Positions 36,104-44,952 of a DNA stretch of 64,000 nt are shown piece by piece; positions within the stretch are counted from its first letter, which is position 1; the number at the start of each line of letters is the position of its first letter. The notes beneath the pieces were generated by a model. The model was not told where the DNA came from. It worked only from the letters and a program-made list of their open reading frames with translations, and ran no database searches. Source of the DNA: Peteryoungia aggregata LMG 23059 (lineage in GTDB: Bacteria > Pseudomonadota > Alphaproteobacteria > Rhizobiales > Rhizobiaceae); the NCBI RefSeq assembly GCF_030814435.1, contig NZ_JAUSUW010000002.1, forward strand, positions 62,001 to 126,000. The letters run 5' to 3'. The position numbers were made by a program, and so were the translations under genes.

Positions 36104-37753
36104 TCAGGGAAGGCTGGCAGGGCTGGTCTGCCGGGAGGCCAGGCGCGCCTGGCGGATCAGATCTGCCGCCTTTTCGGCGATCATGACCACGGGTGAAGCG
36201 GTGTTGCCCGAGACGATGCTGGGCATGATGGAGGCGTCGACGACGCGCAGGCCCTGAAGGCCTCTCACGCGCAATGCGGGGTCCACGACGGCGTCGGGGT
36301 CCGGCCCCATCCGGCAGGTTCCGACGGGGTGAAAGATGGTGGTGGCGATGTCGCCGGCCTTTTGCAGCAGGGCTTCGTCGTCCTGGAATTCCCGACCGGG
36401 CAGGATCTCCTCGGGCTGGAAGGGACGCAGGGCTGCAGCCGACATCACCTGTCTTGCCTGGCGGATGGCGGCAATCGCGACGGAACGGTCCTGGTCGGTC
36501 GAGAGGTAGTTCGGACGGATGTCCGGCTGCAGGGCCGGATCAGCCGACGTTATGTGGCAGGTACCGGCGCTGGTCGGGCGCAACTGGCAGACCGAGACGG
36601 TGATCGCCGGGAACGGGTGCAGAGGGTCGCCCAGCTTGTCGGTGGAGAGCGGCTGGATGTGATATTCGATGTCGGGCCGGTCTTCTTCCGGGCCTGACCG
36701 GGTGAACATGCCGAACTGGCTGGGTGCCATCGACATGGGGCCAGAGCGGAAGAGCGCATATTCGGCAGCGATCTTCATCTTGCCGCGCCAGGAATTGGCG
36801 AGCTCGTTCAGCGTCACCGTGTTCTTCACCTTGAAGACCGTGCGGATCTGCAGATGATCTTGCAGGTTTGCGCCGACGGCCGGCTTTGCGAGATTGACGT
36901 CGATGCCAAGCGACCAGAGGCGGGTGGGGTCGCCAATACCGGAGAGTTCCAGGAGCTTCGGCGAGTTGATGGCGCCGGCGGCGAGGATCACTTCGCCTGA
37001 CGCTTTCGCGGAGAACGCGCCTCCCGGCGTGCGGTAGTGGACGCCGGTCACGCGTTTGCCTTCGAAGGTCAGGCGTTCAACCAGGGCATGCTGGACCAGG
37101 CGTAGATTGGGGCGTTTCAGGACGGGCCGCAGGAAGCCGCGGGCCGTGTTCCAGCGGACGCCGTTGTGCTGGTTGACGTCAAAGAAGCCGGATCCTTCAT
37201 TGTCGCCGTCGTTGAAGTCGGCGCGCGGTTCGATGCCGAACTCGCGGGCGCCTTCCTGGACGGCCTCGAGGATGTCCCATTTCAGGCGCTGGCGGCTGAC
37301 CTTCCAGGGGCCACCGGTCGCATGCATTTTTCCCGACGGCCCGTGATAGTCCTCGGACTTGCGGAAATAGGGCAGCACATCCGACCAGCCCCAGCCGGGA
37401 TTGCCGAGGTCACGCCAGCCGTCGTAATCGGCCGCCTGGCCGCGCATATAGATCATGCCGTTGACCGAGGTGCAGCCGCCGAGCACCTTGCCGCGCGGAT
37501 AGGCAAGGCTGCGGCCGTTGAGACCGGGTTCGGATGCGGTGCGCATCATCCAGTCGGTGCGCGGATTGCCGATGCAGTAGAGATAGCCGACGGGGATCTG
37601 CACCCAGTGATAGCGGTCCGAGCCTCCGGCTTCCAGGAGCAGCACGCGGGTCTTCGGATCCTCCGTCAGGCGGGCGGCGAGAACGCAGCCTGCGGTCCCT
37701 GCCCCGACGATGACATAGTCATAGTCGCCATCGAGCCGTGTCGTGTCCGGCAT
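36104..37753 (-). CDS. GMC-family FAD oxidoreductase (choline-dehydrogenase-like)
   Basis: This 549-residue flavoenzyme has the Rossmann motif YVIVGAGTAGCVLAARL (GAGTAG at 17-22), the GMC block YPRGKVLGGCTSVNGMIYMRG, LAAGAINSPKLLELSGIG, and the catalytic HPVGTCRMG. The C-terminal NTASPVVMIAEKAADL is also typical. Members oxidise choline, alcohols or polyols. The family resembles BetA, but the usual betaine genes are absent. It is the last gene of the nine-gene SorC-regulated operon, 60 nt after the kinase, so its substrate is probably an alcohol in that pathway. Confidence 0.88.
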   Translation of the reverse strand: MPDTTRLDGDYDYVIVGAGTAGCVLAARLTEDPKTRVLLLEAGGSDRYHWVQIPVGYLYCIGNPRTDWMMRTASEPGLNGRSLAYPRGKVLGGCTSVNGMIYMRGQAADYDGWRDLGNPGWGWSDVLPYFRKSEDYHGPSGKMHATGGPWKVSRQRLKWDILEAVQEGAREFGIEPRADFNDGDNEGSGFFDVNQHNGVRWNTARGFLRPVLKRPNLRLVQHALVERLTFEGKRVTGVHYRTPGGAFSAKASGEVILAAGAINSPKLLELSGIGDPTRLWSLGIDVNLAKPAVGANLQDHLQIRTVFKVKNTVTLNELANSWRGKMKIAAEYALFRSGPMSMAPSQFGMFTRSGPEEDRPDIEYHIQPLSTDKLGDPLHPFPAITVSVCQLRPTSAGTCHITSADPALQPDIRPNYLSTDQDRSVAIAAIRQARQVMSAAALRPFQPEEILPGREFQDDEALLQKAGDIATTIFHPVGTCRMGPDPDAVVDPALRVRGLQGLRVVDASIMPSIVSGNTASPVVMIAEKAADLIRQARLASRQTSPASLP

Positions 37754-37813
37754 GGTCTGTCCTTTCGTTGGCGATCAGGATCGCCTCTGTTCGTCTGTGG
37801 TCTTCGCCCGCGC

Positions 37814-39313
37814 TTACGGCTTCAGGCGGAGCGCGCTCCAGAAGTCCCGCATCTGGTCGGTCAGGGCCGTGTAGAACCCGTATCGCCTGCAAAAATGCTC
37901 CGTCCGTTCCGTATTCGGCTGGAAGTCTCTGGCTGACCGGGTCATCGCAGCCACGGCCTCTTCATAAGAAGCATAGAGGCCGATCGCGACCGTAGCGCCG
38001 ATTGCAGCTCCGAGAGCACCGGTCTCCCGGGCCTCGGCAACGGTGAGCGGGATCTCCAGGACATCGGCCATCATCTGCGGCCAATGCGGGCTGCGCGAGC
38101 CACCGCCGGACATGACTGCGCGGTCGACGGCAAGCCCGGCATTGCGCAGTACTTCGATGTGCCGTCGATGTTCGAAACAGACGCCTTCGAAGAGCGCCCT
38201 GATCATATGGCCTTCGCCATGCCACCCGGCGAGACCGTAGAAACCGCCGCGAAACTCGGCGCCGAGGCGCGAGCCGAAGATGAAGGGATGGAAGAAGGGG
38301 TCGTCGGCGCGGGGTACGACCTTGCCGACTTCATCGTTGCAGCGATCGAAAGCCTCGCCGCCATGGTCGCCGCGCATGCGGTGCACATACCATTCGAGAT
38401 TGGCGGCCGATGTCGCGCTGGATTCGATGTTGACGTATCGCCCCTGCCCGAAGGTGGTGACCATGAAGACATCGGGACTGATGACGGGCTCATCGGCAAA
38501 GACCTGGTTGATGCTCCAGGTCCCCGCGATGACCGAGGCTTCACCGGCATGGATCACGCCTGAACCCATGGCGCTTGAGACTACGTCGAAATAGCCACCG
38601 ATGACGGGCGTGCCTTGCGCCAGACCCGTTGCTTTGGCGGCCGCTGCGGTTACCCGGCCGACAATATCTGCGGACTGCACGCGTTCGGGGAAGAACGGCA
38701 AGGCATCCTCAAGGTGATAGAGGCCAAGCAAATCAGCGTCGAGTACGCCCTCCGGCATGGCGAGGAGGCCTGCACCGCTCAGGTCCGAGATATCGTTGGC
38801 CAACCGTTCCGTCAGCCGGAAGTTGATGTAGTCCTTGCAGAACAGGACAGCGCCGATCTTGGCATAGGTCTCCGGCGCATGGCGCTTGACCCAGGCGAGC
38901 AGGCTCGGGGTCTGCGATGGCCAGGGGCGCTGGAGGCAGCGTGCCTGCAGGGCGTCCCCGTGTTCACGATCGAGTTCTGCGGCAATGTCAGCCGCACGGC
39001 TGTCCAGCGACTGGATGCCTTTCAACGGCTGAAAGGCCCGATCAAGCAGGTACAGGCCGTTGCCATGGCCGGCACATCCGATCCCCAGAATCCGGGTCGG
39101 ATCGACGCCGGACCTCGCGATGACCTCGCGGATCGCCGCGCAGCCGTTCTGCCAGAGCTCGGAGAGATCACGCTCGACATGGCCTGGCTCGGGGAAGCTC
39201 GACTGGCCGTCGATGGCGCAGTGCGCGATCTGGTGGCCCTCCGTGTCGAAGAGCACGGCCTTTATGACCGTGTTTCCGACATCGACGCCCAAAATGTAGT
39301 TCTTCTCAGCCAC
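37814..39313 (-). CDS. FGGY-family carbohydrate kinase
   Basis: This 499-residue cytoplasmic kinase has the N-terminal ATPase fold motif YILGVDVGNTVIKAVLFD, the FGGY_N pattern GIGCAGHGNGLYLL, and the C-terminal signature SGGGSRSPHWPQMMADVL with GALGAAIGA. It is close to the LyxK/EryA/LsrK branch, so the substrate may be a ketose, a linear polyol or a dihydroxypentanedione. It starts 8 nt inside the aldolase gene, so it is co-translated. The neighbouring aldolase and GlpD-like dehydrogenase imply that its phosphorylated product is oxidised and cleaved. Confidence 0.87.
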   Translation of the reverse strand: MAEKNYILGVDVGNTVIKAVLFDTEGHQIAHCAIDGQSSFPEPGHVERDLSELWQNGCAAIREVIARSGVDPTRILGIGCAGHGNGLYLLDRAFQPLKGIQSLDSRAADIAAELDREHGDALQARCLQRPWPSQTPSLLAWVKRHAPETYAKIGAVLFCKDYINFRLTERLANDISDLSGAGLLAMPEGVLDADLLGLYHLEDALPFFPERVQSADIVGRVTAAAAKATGLAQGTPVIGGYFDVVSSAMGSGVIHAGEASVIAGTWSINQVFADEPVISPDVFMVTTFGQGRYVNIESSATSAANLEWYVHRMRGDHGGEAFDRCNDEVGKVVPRADDPFFHPFIFGSRLGAEFRGGFYGLAGWHGEGHMIRALFEGVCFEHRRHIEVLRNAGLAVDRAVMSGGGSRSPHWPQMMADVLEIPLTVAEARETGALGAAIGATVAIGLYASYEEAVAAMTRSARDFQPNTERTEHFCRRYGFYTALTDQMRDFWSALRLKP

Positions 39314-40151
39314 GGTTATAAATATCCCATGCTTCTTCGCCGCTGGCGCGCTGGTGGATGATTGCCATCAGCGCCTTCACGACAGCCTTCGGATTGTCAT
39401 GCTGATAGATGTTGCGTCCATAGACCATCCCGTTTGCGCCTTGAGCCATCAGGGCCGCTGATTTGGCGAGCACGACGCGCAGGTCTTCGCGGCCGCCGCC
39501 GCGGACCAGAACCGGGCAGCGCGCCGCCTCGATGACCTTGTGGAAGTCCTCGGGATCGCTGGTCGGATCGGCCTTGATGATATCGGCGCCCATTTCGGAG
39601 GCCAGGCGGACCAGCGTGACGATCTTCTCGGCATCGCCGTCCACCTGATAGCCGCCCCTGATATCATTGGGCAGCATCACCAAGGGCTCGATCATCAGCG
39701 GCATGCCATAACGGTGGCAATCGGCGCGCACGCGGGAAATGTTCTCGACGCATTGGCGGAAGAGCTCCGGCTCGTCCGGCAGCATGAAGAGATTGACGAC
39801 GACACAGGCCGCATCCATTTCGAGCGCGCCGATGATCGGTTCGTCATGGTTCTGCAGTTGCGACCACATGCTGCGGTGGCGCGTGGAATTGTAGGGATTG
39901 CCCATGTCGATCCGCATGACGAGCGCCGGCTTGTCGCGCTCGGGTCTTGCCTGCAGCAGGTCTGCCTGGCCATAGGCCATCTGGATGGCATCAGGACCTG
40001 CTTCGACGAGCTTGTCCACCACGCCTGCCATGTCCTCCAGGCCGATCAGGAAGCTCGGCTCGTTGCAGACACCGTGATCGATGGCGACGTCGAGGCAGCC
40101 GCCCTGACGAAACAGCCTGTTCATGCGTGCCTTCTTGGATATTCGCATCAT
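39306..40151 (-). CDS. class I aldolase of the DhnA/LsrF family
   Basis: This 281-residue TIM-barrel enzyme has GGCLDVAIDHGV, the Schiff-base lysine in GADIIKADPTSD, VLVRGGGRED, and GMVYGRNIYQHDNPKAVVKALMAIIH. The last block is very similar to the LsrF C-terminus as I recall it. Relatives include archaeal-type fructose-bisphosphate aldolase, the DhnA group, and LsrF, which acts as a thiolase on the AI-2 breakdown product. The ATG at 40151 overlaps the dehydrogenase stop (ATGATG). Its product is probably a triose phosphate or acyl fragment. Confidence 0.83.
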   Translation of the reverse strand: MMRISKKARMNRLFRQGGCLDVAIDHGVCNEPSFLIGLEDMAGVVDKLVEAGPDAIQMAYGQADLLQARPERDKPALVMRIDMGNPYNSTRHRSMWSQLQNHDEPIIGALEMDAACVVVNLFMLPDEPELFRQCVENISRVRADCHRYGMPLMIEPLVMLPNDIRGGYQVDGDAEKIVTLVRLASEMGADIIKADPTSDPEDFHKVIEAARCPVLVRGGGREDLRVVLAKSAALMAQGANGMVYGRNIYQHDNPKAVVKALMAIIHQRASGEEAWDIYNRG

Positions 40152-41875
40152 GACGCCTTGTCCTTTTCCTTGCATCTGTCCTGAAGCATTGCGACCGAGA
40201 CCCCGTAATAGGTCCCGAGTTCATCGATGAGTTGCCGCCGCTCCGCCAACATCTGCTCGCCCGACCAGGCGAGCTCGCGGGCCATGACGGTCAGCAGGGT
40301 ATCGAGAATTTCGAGATCGATCTGGCCGGTGATCGCAAGGCTCGTGCGGCGGAGCACGATGTCGGCCAGGTGCTGAACGTCTTCGCCTCTCATGAGCCAG
40401 AGGATTTCGGCGAGCGTCATCACACTTGTGGAGGACAAGGGAACGTCGTCCGGGTGTGCGTCGCAGAAGGCCATGAGATCGAAGGCGCGCGATCCATAGG
40501 TGGATGCCAGGTGATCGGCGCGGGCCTTGCCGATCGGAAACTCGCGGGAGAGCAGAGCCGACAACCGCTCGCCATCCGCCGGGTAGTTCCGGCCGCCACC
40601 GATGGGACGGTCGGCGGTTGTCGCGATCCGGGGGCGACCGAGGAAGGCGAGCACCTCGTCGGTCACCTGTTCGCCGAAGGCGCGGAAGGTCGTCCACTTG
40701 CCGCCGACCATGCAGAGCTGGGGCGGATCGCTCTCGACCCGGTGAATGACATGGCTGCGCGAGATCTTGCCTGTGAATTCCGCATCGCTGCGCGGCAGCG
40801 GACGGATGCCGCTGAAGCTGAAGACGATATCGGAGGCAGCGATGGCGAGATCCGGAAAGACGGTGCGGATGGCCGCGAGGATGTAGTCGCGTTCTTCCGG
40901 CTCGCAGCGCGTCCGGCCCGGCTTGTCGACCTTGATATCCGTCGACCCGGCCAGCACGCGGCCGAGATAGGGAAAGAGGATACAGACCCTGTTGTCGGTG
41001 TTTTCGAAGAAAATCATGTGGCCGTTCAGAGCCTGATACAGGGCGTCATTCGCGAGGATGAGATGTGAGCCCTTGGTGCCGGTGACCGTCTTCTCGGCAG
41101 GTGCTCCGCCGTCGCTGAGTGCCGTGATGGTCTGGTCGATCCATGCACCTGTGGCATTGACGATCATGCGGGGACGCACGACGATGAGTTCGTTCGAACC
41201 TTCCGCCGAGAGCTGGTAGCTGTCGCCGATCCGCAGGAGTTTCGTGTAGTTCAGCGCGATCGCCTGGGGCGCGTCGCTTCGCGTGTCGAGGACGAGTTCG
41301 AGCGCCAGGCGTTCCGGCTGGCTGATCCAGGCATCGTAATAGGTCGCGGAATAGCGGACTTGAGACGTCAAGGCCGGCCAGAGGGCCCGGGTGCTGCGGG
41401 CATTGCGGAACTGGTGGCGCGGGAGAAGCCGGTTCTTGCGGGTGACGAGATCATAGAGCGAGAGGCCGGCCTTGATCGCGAGCGCCCCACGGCTCGATGG
41501 TTTACCGACTGAGCCGAAGAAGGTGGCCGCCGCGTTGAAGAAGCCGCTGAAGATCGAGTGGATCGGGATCGTCGTCGCCAGGGGGTGAACCATGTGGGGT
41601 GCGAGCCTGAGCAGTGCATCGCGCTCGGCCAGGGATTCCCGGACGAGATTGAATTCCCCGTTTTCGAGATAACGCAGGCCGCCATGGATCATGCGCGAGG
41701 GGGCGGCGCTGCAGCCCGAGGCGAAGTCGTCCCGCTCGACCAGAAGCACGCGCAATCCCTGCAGCGCCAGATCGCGATAGGCGGCAATGCCATTGATGCC
41801 GCCGCCGACCACGACGGCATCAAAATCGCCGTCCTGTCGAATTCGCCTGAGCGCGTCCTCGCGGAATGTGGACAT
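40148..41875 (-). CDS. FAD-dependent glycerol-3-phosphate-dehydrogenase-like enzyme (GlpD/EryB-like)
   Basis: The protein has 575 residues from the ATG at 41875. A TTG at 41905 would add ten residues. The FAD motif VVVGGGINGIAAYRDLALQG is at residues 21-40, with RDDFASGCSAAPSRMIHGGLRYLENGEFNLV, FPYLGRVLAGSTDIK, and FSGIRPL following, all GlpD-like. It reduces the membrane quinone pool in known members. Beside an FGGY kinase and a SorC regulator, it could instead be an EryB-type tetritol-phosphate dehydrogenase. Its place in the operon, rather than beside glpF/glpK, favours a specialised substrate. Confidence 0.85.
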   Translation of the reverse strand: MSTFREDALRRIRQDGDFDAVVVGGGINGIAAYRDLALQGLRVLLVERDDFASGCSAAPSRMIHGGLRYLENGEFNLVRESLAERDALLRLAPHMVHPLATTIPIHSIFSGFFNAAATFFGSVGKPSSRGALAIKAGLSLYDLVTRKNRLLPRHQFRNARSTRALWPALTSQVRYSATYYDAWISQPERLALELVLDTRSDAPQAIALNYTKLLRIGDSYQLSAEGSNELIVVRPRMIVNATGAWIDQTITALSDGGAPAEKTVTGTKGSHLILANDALYQALNGHMIFFENTDNRVCILFPYLGRVLAGSTDIKVDKPGRTRCEPEERDYILAAIRTVFPDLAIAASDIVFSFSGIRPLPRSDAEFTGKISRSHVIHRVESDPPQLCMVGGKWTTFRAFGEQVTDEVLAFLGRPRIATTADRPIGGGRNYPADGERLSALLSREFPIGKARADHLASTYGSRAFDLMAFCDAHPDDVPLSSTSVMTLAEILWLMRGEDVQHLADIVLRRTSLAITGQIDLEILDTLLTVMARELAWSGEQMLAERRQLIDELGTYYGVSVAMLQDRCKEKDKAS

Positions 41876-41936
41876 GGAAGTACCGTTCGCTGGTTTTGAC
41901 GCCAACGTCCCAATTCTCTGTTGTGGTCTGTGATGG

Positions 41937-42953
41937 TTACCGGTCGAGTTCGACCAGATGGTCTCTTATGCCGGCCGTGATGGCCGACACTTCATGTTCC
42001 GTCAGGCGCAAGCGCGCCGCGCCAGCATTCTCTATCGCCTGGGTGGGGTCGCGCGCACCGCATAGCGAGAAGGTGATGCCCGGCTGGGCGAGCGTCCAGG
42101 CGATGACCACCTGGGCGACCGATGCCTGGTGCTGGTCGGCGATCGGGCGGATCACATCCATCAGTCGAGCGACCTTCTTCCTGTTGCCGAGGCTGAAGCG
42201 CGGATTGCCATGCCGCTGGTCGTCATCAGCAAAGACGCGGTCGGGACCGATCTTGCCCGAGAGCAGGCCGAGCGCCAGCGACGAATAGCTGAGAATGGAA
42301 ACCCCGTTGTCGAGACAGGTCGGAACGAAGCTCGTCTCGATATCGCGTTTTACCATGGAGTATTCCTCCTGGATCGCATCGAGTGCCCCCGTCGCGAGAT
42401 AGGCTCCCAGATCTGCCTCAGACACATTGCTCGCACCGATCGAGCGGATCTTGCCCTCGTCCTTCAGGCGAAGCAGTTCCCCGACCGTCTCGGCAATCGG
42501 CGTCGTTCCATCCTGCCAGTGGGTGACATAGTGGTCGATATAGTCGGTGCCCAAACGGCGAAGGCTTTGTTCGACTTCGTAGCGGATGGAGGACGGCCCC
42601 AGGTAGCGATGAACCGGCTTGCCGGCCTGCTCGAAGAAGTAGGTGCCCTCGCCGACATGCCAGACCAAGCCGCATTTGGAGACGAGCACGACCTTGTCGC
42701 GTTGGCCTGCAATCGCCTTGCCGACGATCGTTTCGGCCAGGCCCATGCCATAGGCGGGTGCGGTATCGATGAGCGAGATGCCGGCATCCACCGAGGCTCT
42801 GATGGCGTCGATCGATTGTTTCTCGTCGGTGCCGCCCCACATCCAGCCGCCGATGGCCCAGGTGCCGAGCCCGACGGCGGATGCCTTGATGCCGCTTCGG
42901 CCGATGGGCCTGTTGAGTATGCCTTGGTCCGTCACCGGATCATCCTTCCCCAT
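41937..42953 (-). CDS. aldo/keto reductase
   Basis: This 338-residue (alpha/beta)8 oxidoreductase has the catalytic tetrad visible: Asp and Tyr in IDTAPAYG, Lys in VVLVSKCG, and His in DHYVTHWQD. The cofactor loop is near the C-terminus (TLAQPGITFSLCGARDPTQAIENA). It is NAD(P)H-dependent and reduces or oxidises a sugar or aldehyde. The start lies 14 nt inside the regulator gene, so it is part of the same transcript. Substrate unknown. Confidence 0.87.
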   Translation of the reverse strand: MGKDDPVTDQGILNRPIGRSGIKASAVGLGTWAIGGWMWGGTDEKQSIDAIRASVDAGISLIDTAPAYGMGLAETIVGKAIAGQRDKVVLVSKCGLVWHVGEGTYFFEQAGKPVHRYLGPSSIRYEVEQSLRRLGTDYIDHYVTHWQDGTTPIAETVGELLRLKDEGKIRSIGASNVSEADLGAYLATGALDAIQEEYSMVKRDIETSFVPTCLDNGVSILSYSSLALGLLSGKIGPDRVFADDDQRHGNPRFSLGNRKKVARLMDVIRPIADQHQASVAQVVIAWTLAQPGITFSLCGARDPTQAIENAGAARLRLTEHEVSAITAGIRDHLVELDR

Positions 42954-43905
42954 GTGTATCGAGTGCCCGGGCGATTTCTTCGTCCACCACGAGCGAGGTC
43001 AAAAACCGCCCGGCAAGGGTCGCTGCCACCGGGCCTGCCTTCAGACTGCCTGCTGCCACGCCGATGATGGTCGGACAGTTGGCAAGGTCTGCCGGATCGA
43101 GTGCGACGACCCGCGAATTGAGATCGATCTCGGCGAGCGAACCGTCCGCCTTGATCAGATGCGCCAGAAATTCTCCGGCAATGCCCGCGTCAACAAGCGC
43201 CTGGCCACCGCGTGCCGGATCCGGCAAAAGGTCGTAGTAGCCGGAACCCGGCGCCTGGACCGAGCCGATACCGACAAGGGCCACGGTTGCCTTGCGCGCG
43301 AGATCGAAGACCTCCCGGATCGAGGCGACATTCATCAGCAGGTCGCGCTGCTTATCGTCCTCGGCAAACAGCGGGGCATGGACGAGCTGCGCCGTGCCTC
43401 CAAGCTTGTCGGCCAGTTGCGTCGCCAGGTGGTTGACGTCGGTATAATGCTTGCCCTGCACGCCGCCGGTGAGTGGCACGACCCTGATATCGAAACGGCG
43501 CTCGGCCTCAAGGTTTTCGACCACGGCACTCACCGCCTTGCCGCCGGTGATGGCGATGACGTCGCCGTCGCGAAGCGTTTCGAGAAGATGGTTGGCCGCG
43601 ACCCGTCCGACCATCTGCAGCGTCGTCTCGGGATTATCCGATACGGTGGGCGTGACCACAGACTGCTTCAGACCGAAGCGCTGGCTGACATCGTTTTCCA
43701 TATCGACCAGCCGCTGATAGGGACTGGAGATGCTGATCTTGACCATGCCTGCCTTGCGACCAGCGGCAATCATGCGGTTGACCTTCGTATGCGAGAGGTT
43801 GAGCTTCTCGGCGATCTCCGACTGCTTCACCCCCTCGATGAAATGCAGGACGAGGACCGAATACATCTGGCGCTGCTGATCGAATTCATCCCTGTTGTCC
43901 ACCAT
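42940..43905 (-). CDS. SorC/DeoR-type sugar-binding transcriptional regulator
   Basis: The protein has 321 residues from the ATG at 43905 with AGGAG upstream. The longer frame running into the permease gene is rejected. The N-terminal HTH (residues ~20-55, YSVLVLHFIEGVKQSEIAEKLNLSHTKVNRMIAAGRKAGMV) is followed by a sugar-phosphate-binding domain (VIAITGGKAVSAVVENL, VPLTGGVQGKHYTDVNHLATQLA, VALVGIGSVQAPGSGYYDLL). LsrR, EryD and SorC belong to this family and usually repress until a phosphorylated substrate binds. It lies inside the operon it probably controls through the operators at 47626-47736. Confidence 0.9.
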   Translation of the reverse strand: MVDNRDEFDQQRQMYSVLVLHFIEGVKQSEIAEKLNLSHTKVNRMIAAGRKAGMVKISISSPYQRLVDMENDVSQRFGLKQSVVTPTVSDNPETTLQMVGRVAANHLLETLRDGDVIAITGGKAVSAVVENLEAERRFDIRVVPLTGGVQGKHYTDVNHLATQLADKLGGTAQLVHAPLFAEDDKQRDLLMNVASIREVFDLARKATVALVGIGSVQAPGSGYYDLLPDPARGGQALVDAGIAGEFLAHLIKADGSLAEIDLNSRVVALDPADLANCPTIIGVAAGSLKAGPVAATLAGRFLTSLVVDEEIARALDTHGEG

Positions 43906-43937
43906 GACGCGTCGTCTCCTCGTTGCTTCCCGGCTGC

Positions 43938-44948
43938 TCAGCGGCGGCGCTTGACCAGGTAGTGGTCGAACAGCACGGCGGTGAGCAGAATGCTTCCCTT
44001 GATGATGTCCTGCCAGTAAACCGACACATTGAGCAAGGCGAGCGAGCTGGAAACCACCGAAAGCAGGACCGCGCCGAGGATCGCACCGAAGATGGTGCCG
44101 GCACCGCCCGAGAGGCTGGCGCCACCGATGACGGCTGCGGCGATCACGTTCAACTCCATGCCGACGCCGAAGCTGGGCTGGGCGGAGCCGAAGCGGGCCA
44201 TGTAGATGACGCCGGCCACGCCGCAGAGCATGGAGCAAAGCGTGGTGGTGGCGAAGACGACGCGGCCGACGCGGATGCCGGAATAGGCGGCCGCCTTGGG
44301 ATTGCTGCCGGTATAGAAGACCTTGCGGAAGGCCGTCGTCCGGCGCAGCAGGAAGTCGAAGGACACCACGACGACCACGAAGATGATGATGACGAGCGGG
44401 ATGCCGTAGACAGCGCCCTGGCCGATGAACTTGAACTCCGGCGGCAGGGAAAAGAGCCCGAGCGGCCGGCCACCCGTTGCCAGCAGGCAGACGCCGCGGG
44501 CAATCACCATCACGCCGAGCGAGACGATGAAGTGATGCAGGCCGACGACCGTCGTCAGGAAGCCCATGAACATGCCGATGCAGGTGGTGACCGCGATGGC
44601 GAAGGCCGCCGCCGCCCAGGGATCGATCCCGTTCAGGAACAGCCAGCCGGCGACCACCATGGCCAGCGCCGTGACCGAGCCGACCGACAGGTCGATGCCG
44701 CCCGAGATGAGGAGGATCGTCATGCCGACCACCACAATGCTCTCCACCGCAAAGGCCATGGCCATCGCGCGGAGATTGTCGACCGTGAGGAAGTAGGGCG
44801 AGATGAAGGACATCACCGTGAACAGCGTCAGGATGATGACGATCAGGCCCGTCTCGCGCGCCTTGATCGCGGGTGTCCACCATTGGACCCGTCGCTCGGC
44901 GGCCGAGCCTGCGTGCGGCTGTGTGTCGATCGCTACCATTTTTCCCAC
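43938..44948 (-). CDS. ribose-type ABC transporter permease
   Basis: This 336-residue inner-membrane protein of the RbsC/AraH/LsrC family has about eight to ten helices. Typical motifs are GMTILLISGGIDLSVGSVTALAMVVAG and FGVGMELNVIAAAVIGGASLSGGAGTIFGAILGAVLL. An internal start at 44939 is possible. Only one permease gene is present, so the channel would be a homodimer. It lies 4 nt after the ATPase and 32 nt before the regulator gene. Confidence 0.9.
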   Translation of the reverse strand: MGKMVAIDTQPHAGSAAERRVQWWTPAIKARETGLIVIILTLFTVMSFISPYFLTVDNLRAMAMAFAVESIVVVGMTILLISGGIDLSVGSVTALAMVVAGWLFLNGIDPWAAAAFAIAVTTCIGMFMGFLTTVVGLHHFIVSLGVMVIARGVCLLATGGRPLGLFSLPPEFKFIGQGAVYGIPLVIIIFVVVVVSFDFLLRRTTAFRKVFYTGSNPKAAAYSGIRVGRVVFATTTLCSMLCGVAGVIYMARFGSAQPSFGVGMELNVIAAAVIGGASLSGGAGTIFGAILGAVLLSVVSSSLALLNVSVYWQDIIKGSILLTAVLFDHYLVKRRR

Positions 44949-44952
44949 TCCC

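Noticed and set aside
36104..37753. Choline dehydrogenase (betA) as a specific name for the GMC enzyme
   Set aside because: No betaine aldehyde dehydrogenase, BetI or choline transporter is nearby, and the gene is embedded in a sugar operon.
42940..44883. 647-codon minus-strand frame covering the SorC gene and the permease gene
   Set aside because: The upstream part is an out-of-frame reading of the permease (His/Arg/Asp-rich). The SorC protein starts at 43905 with a good ribosome site.
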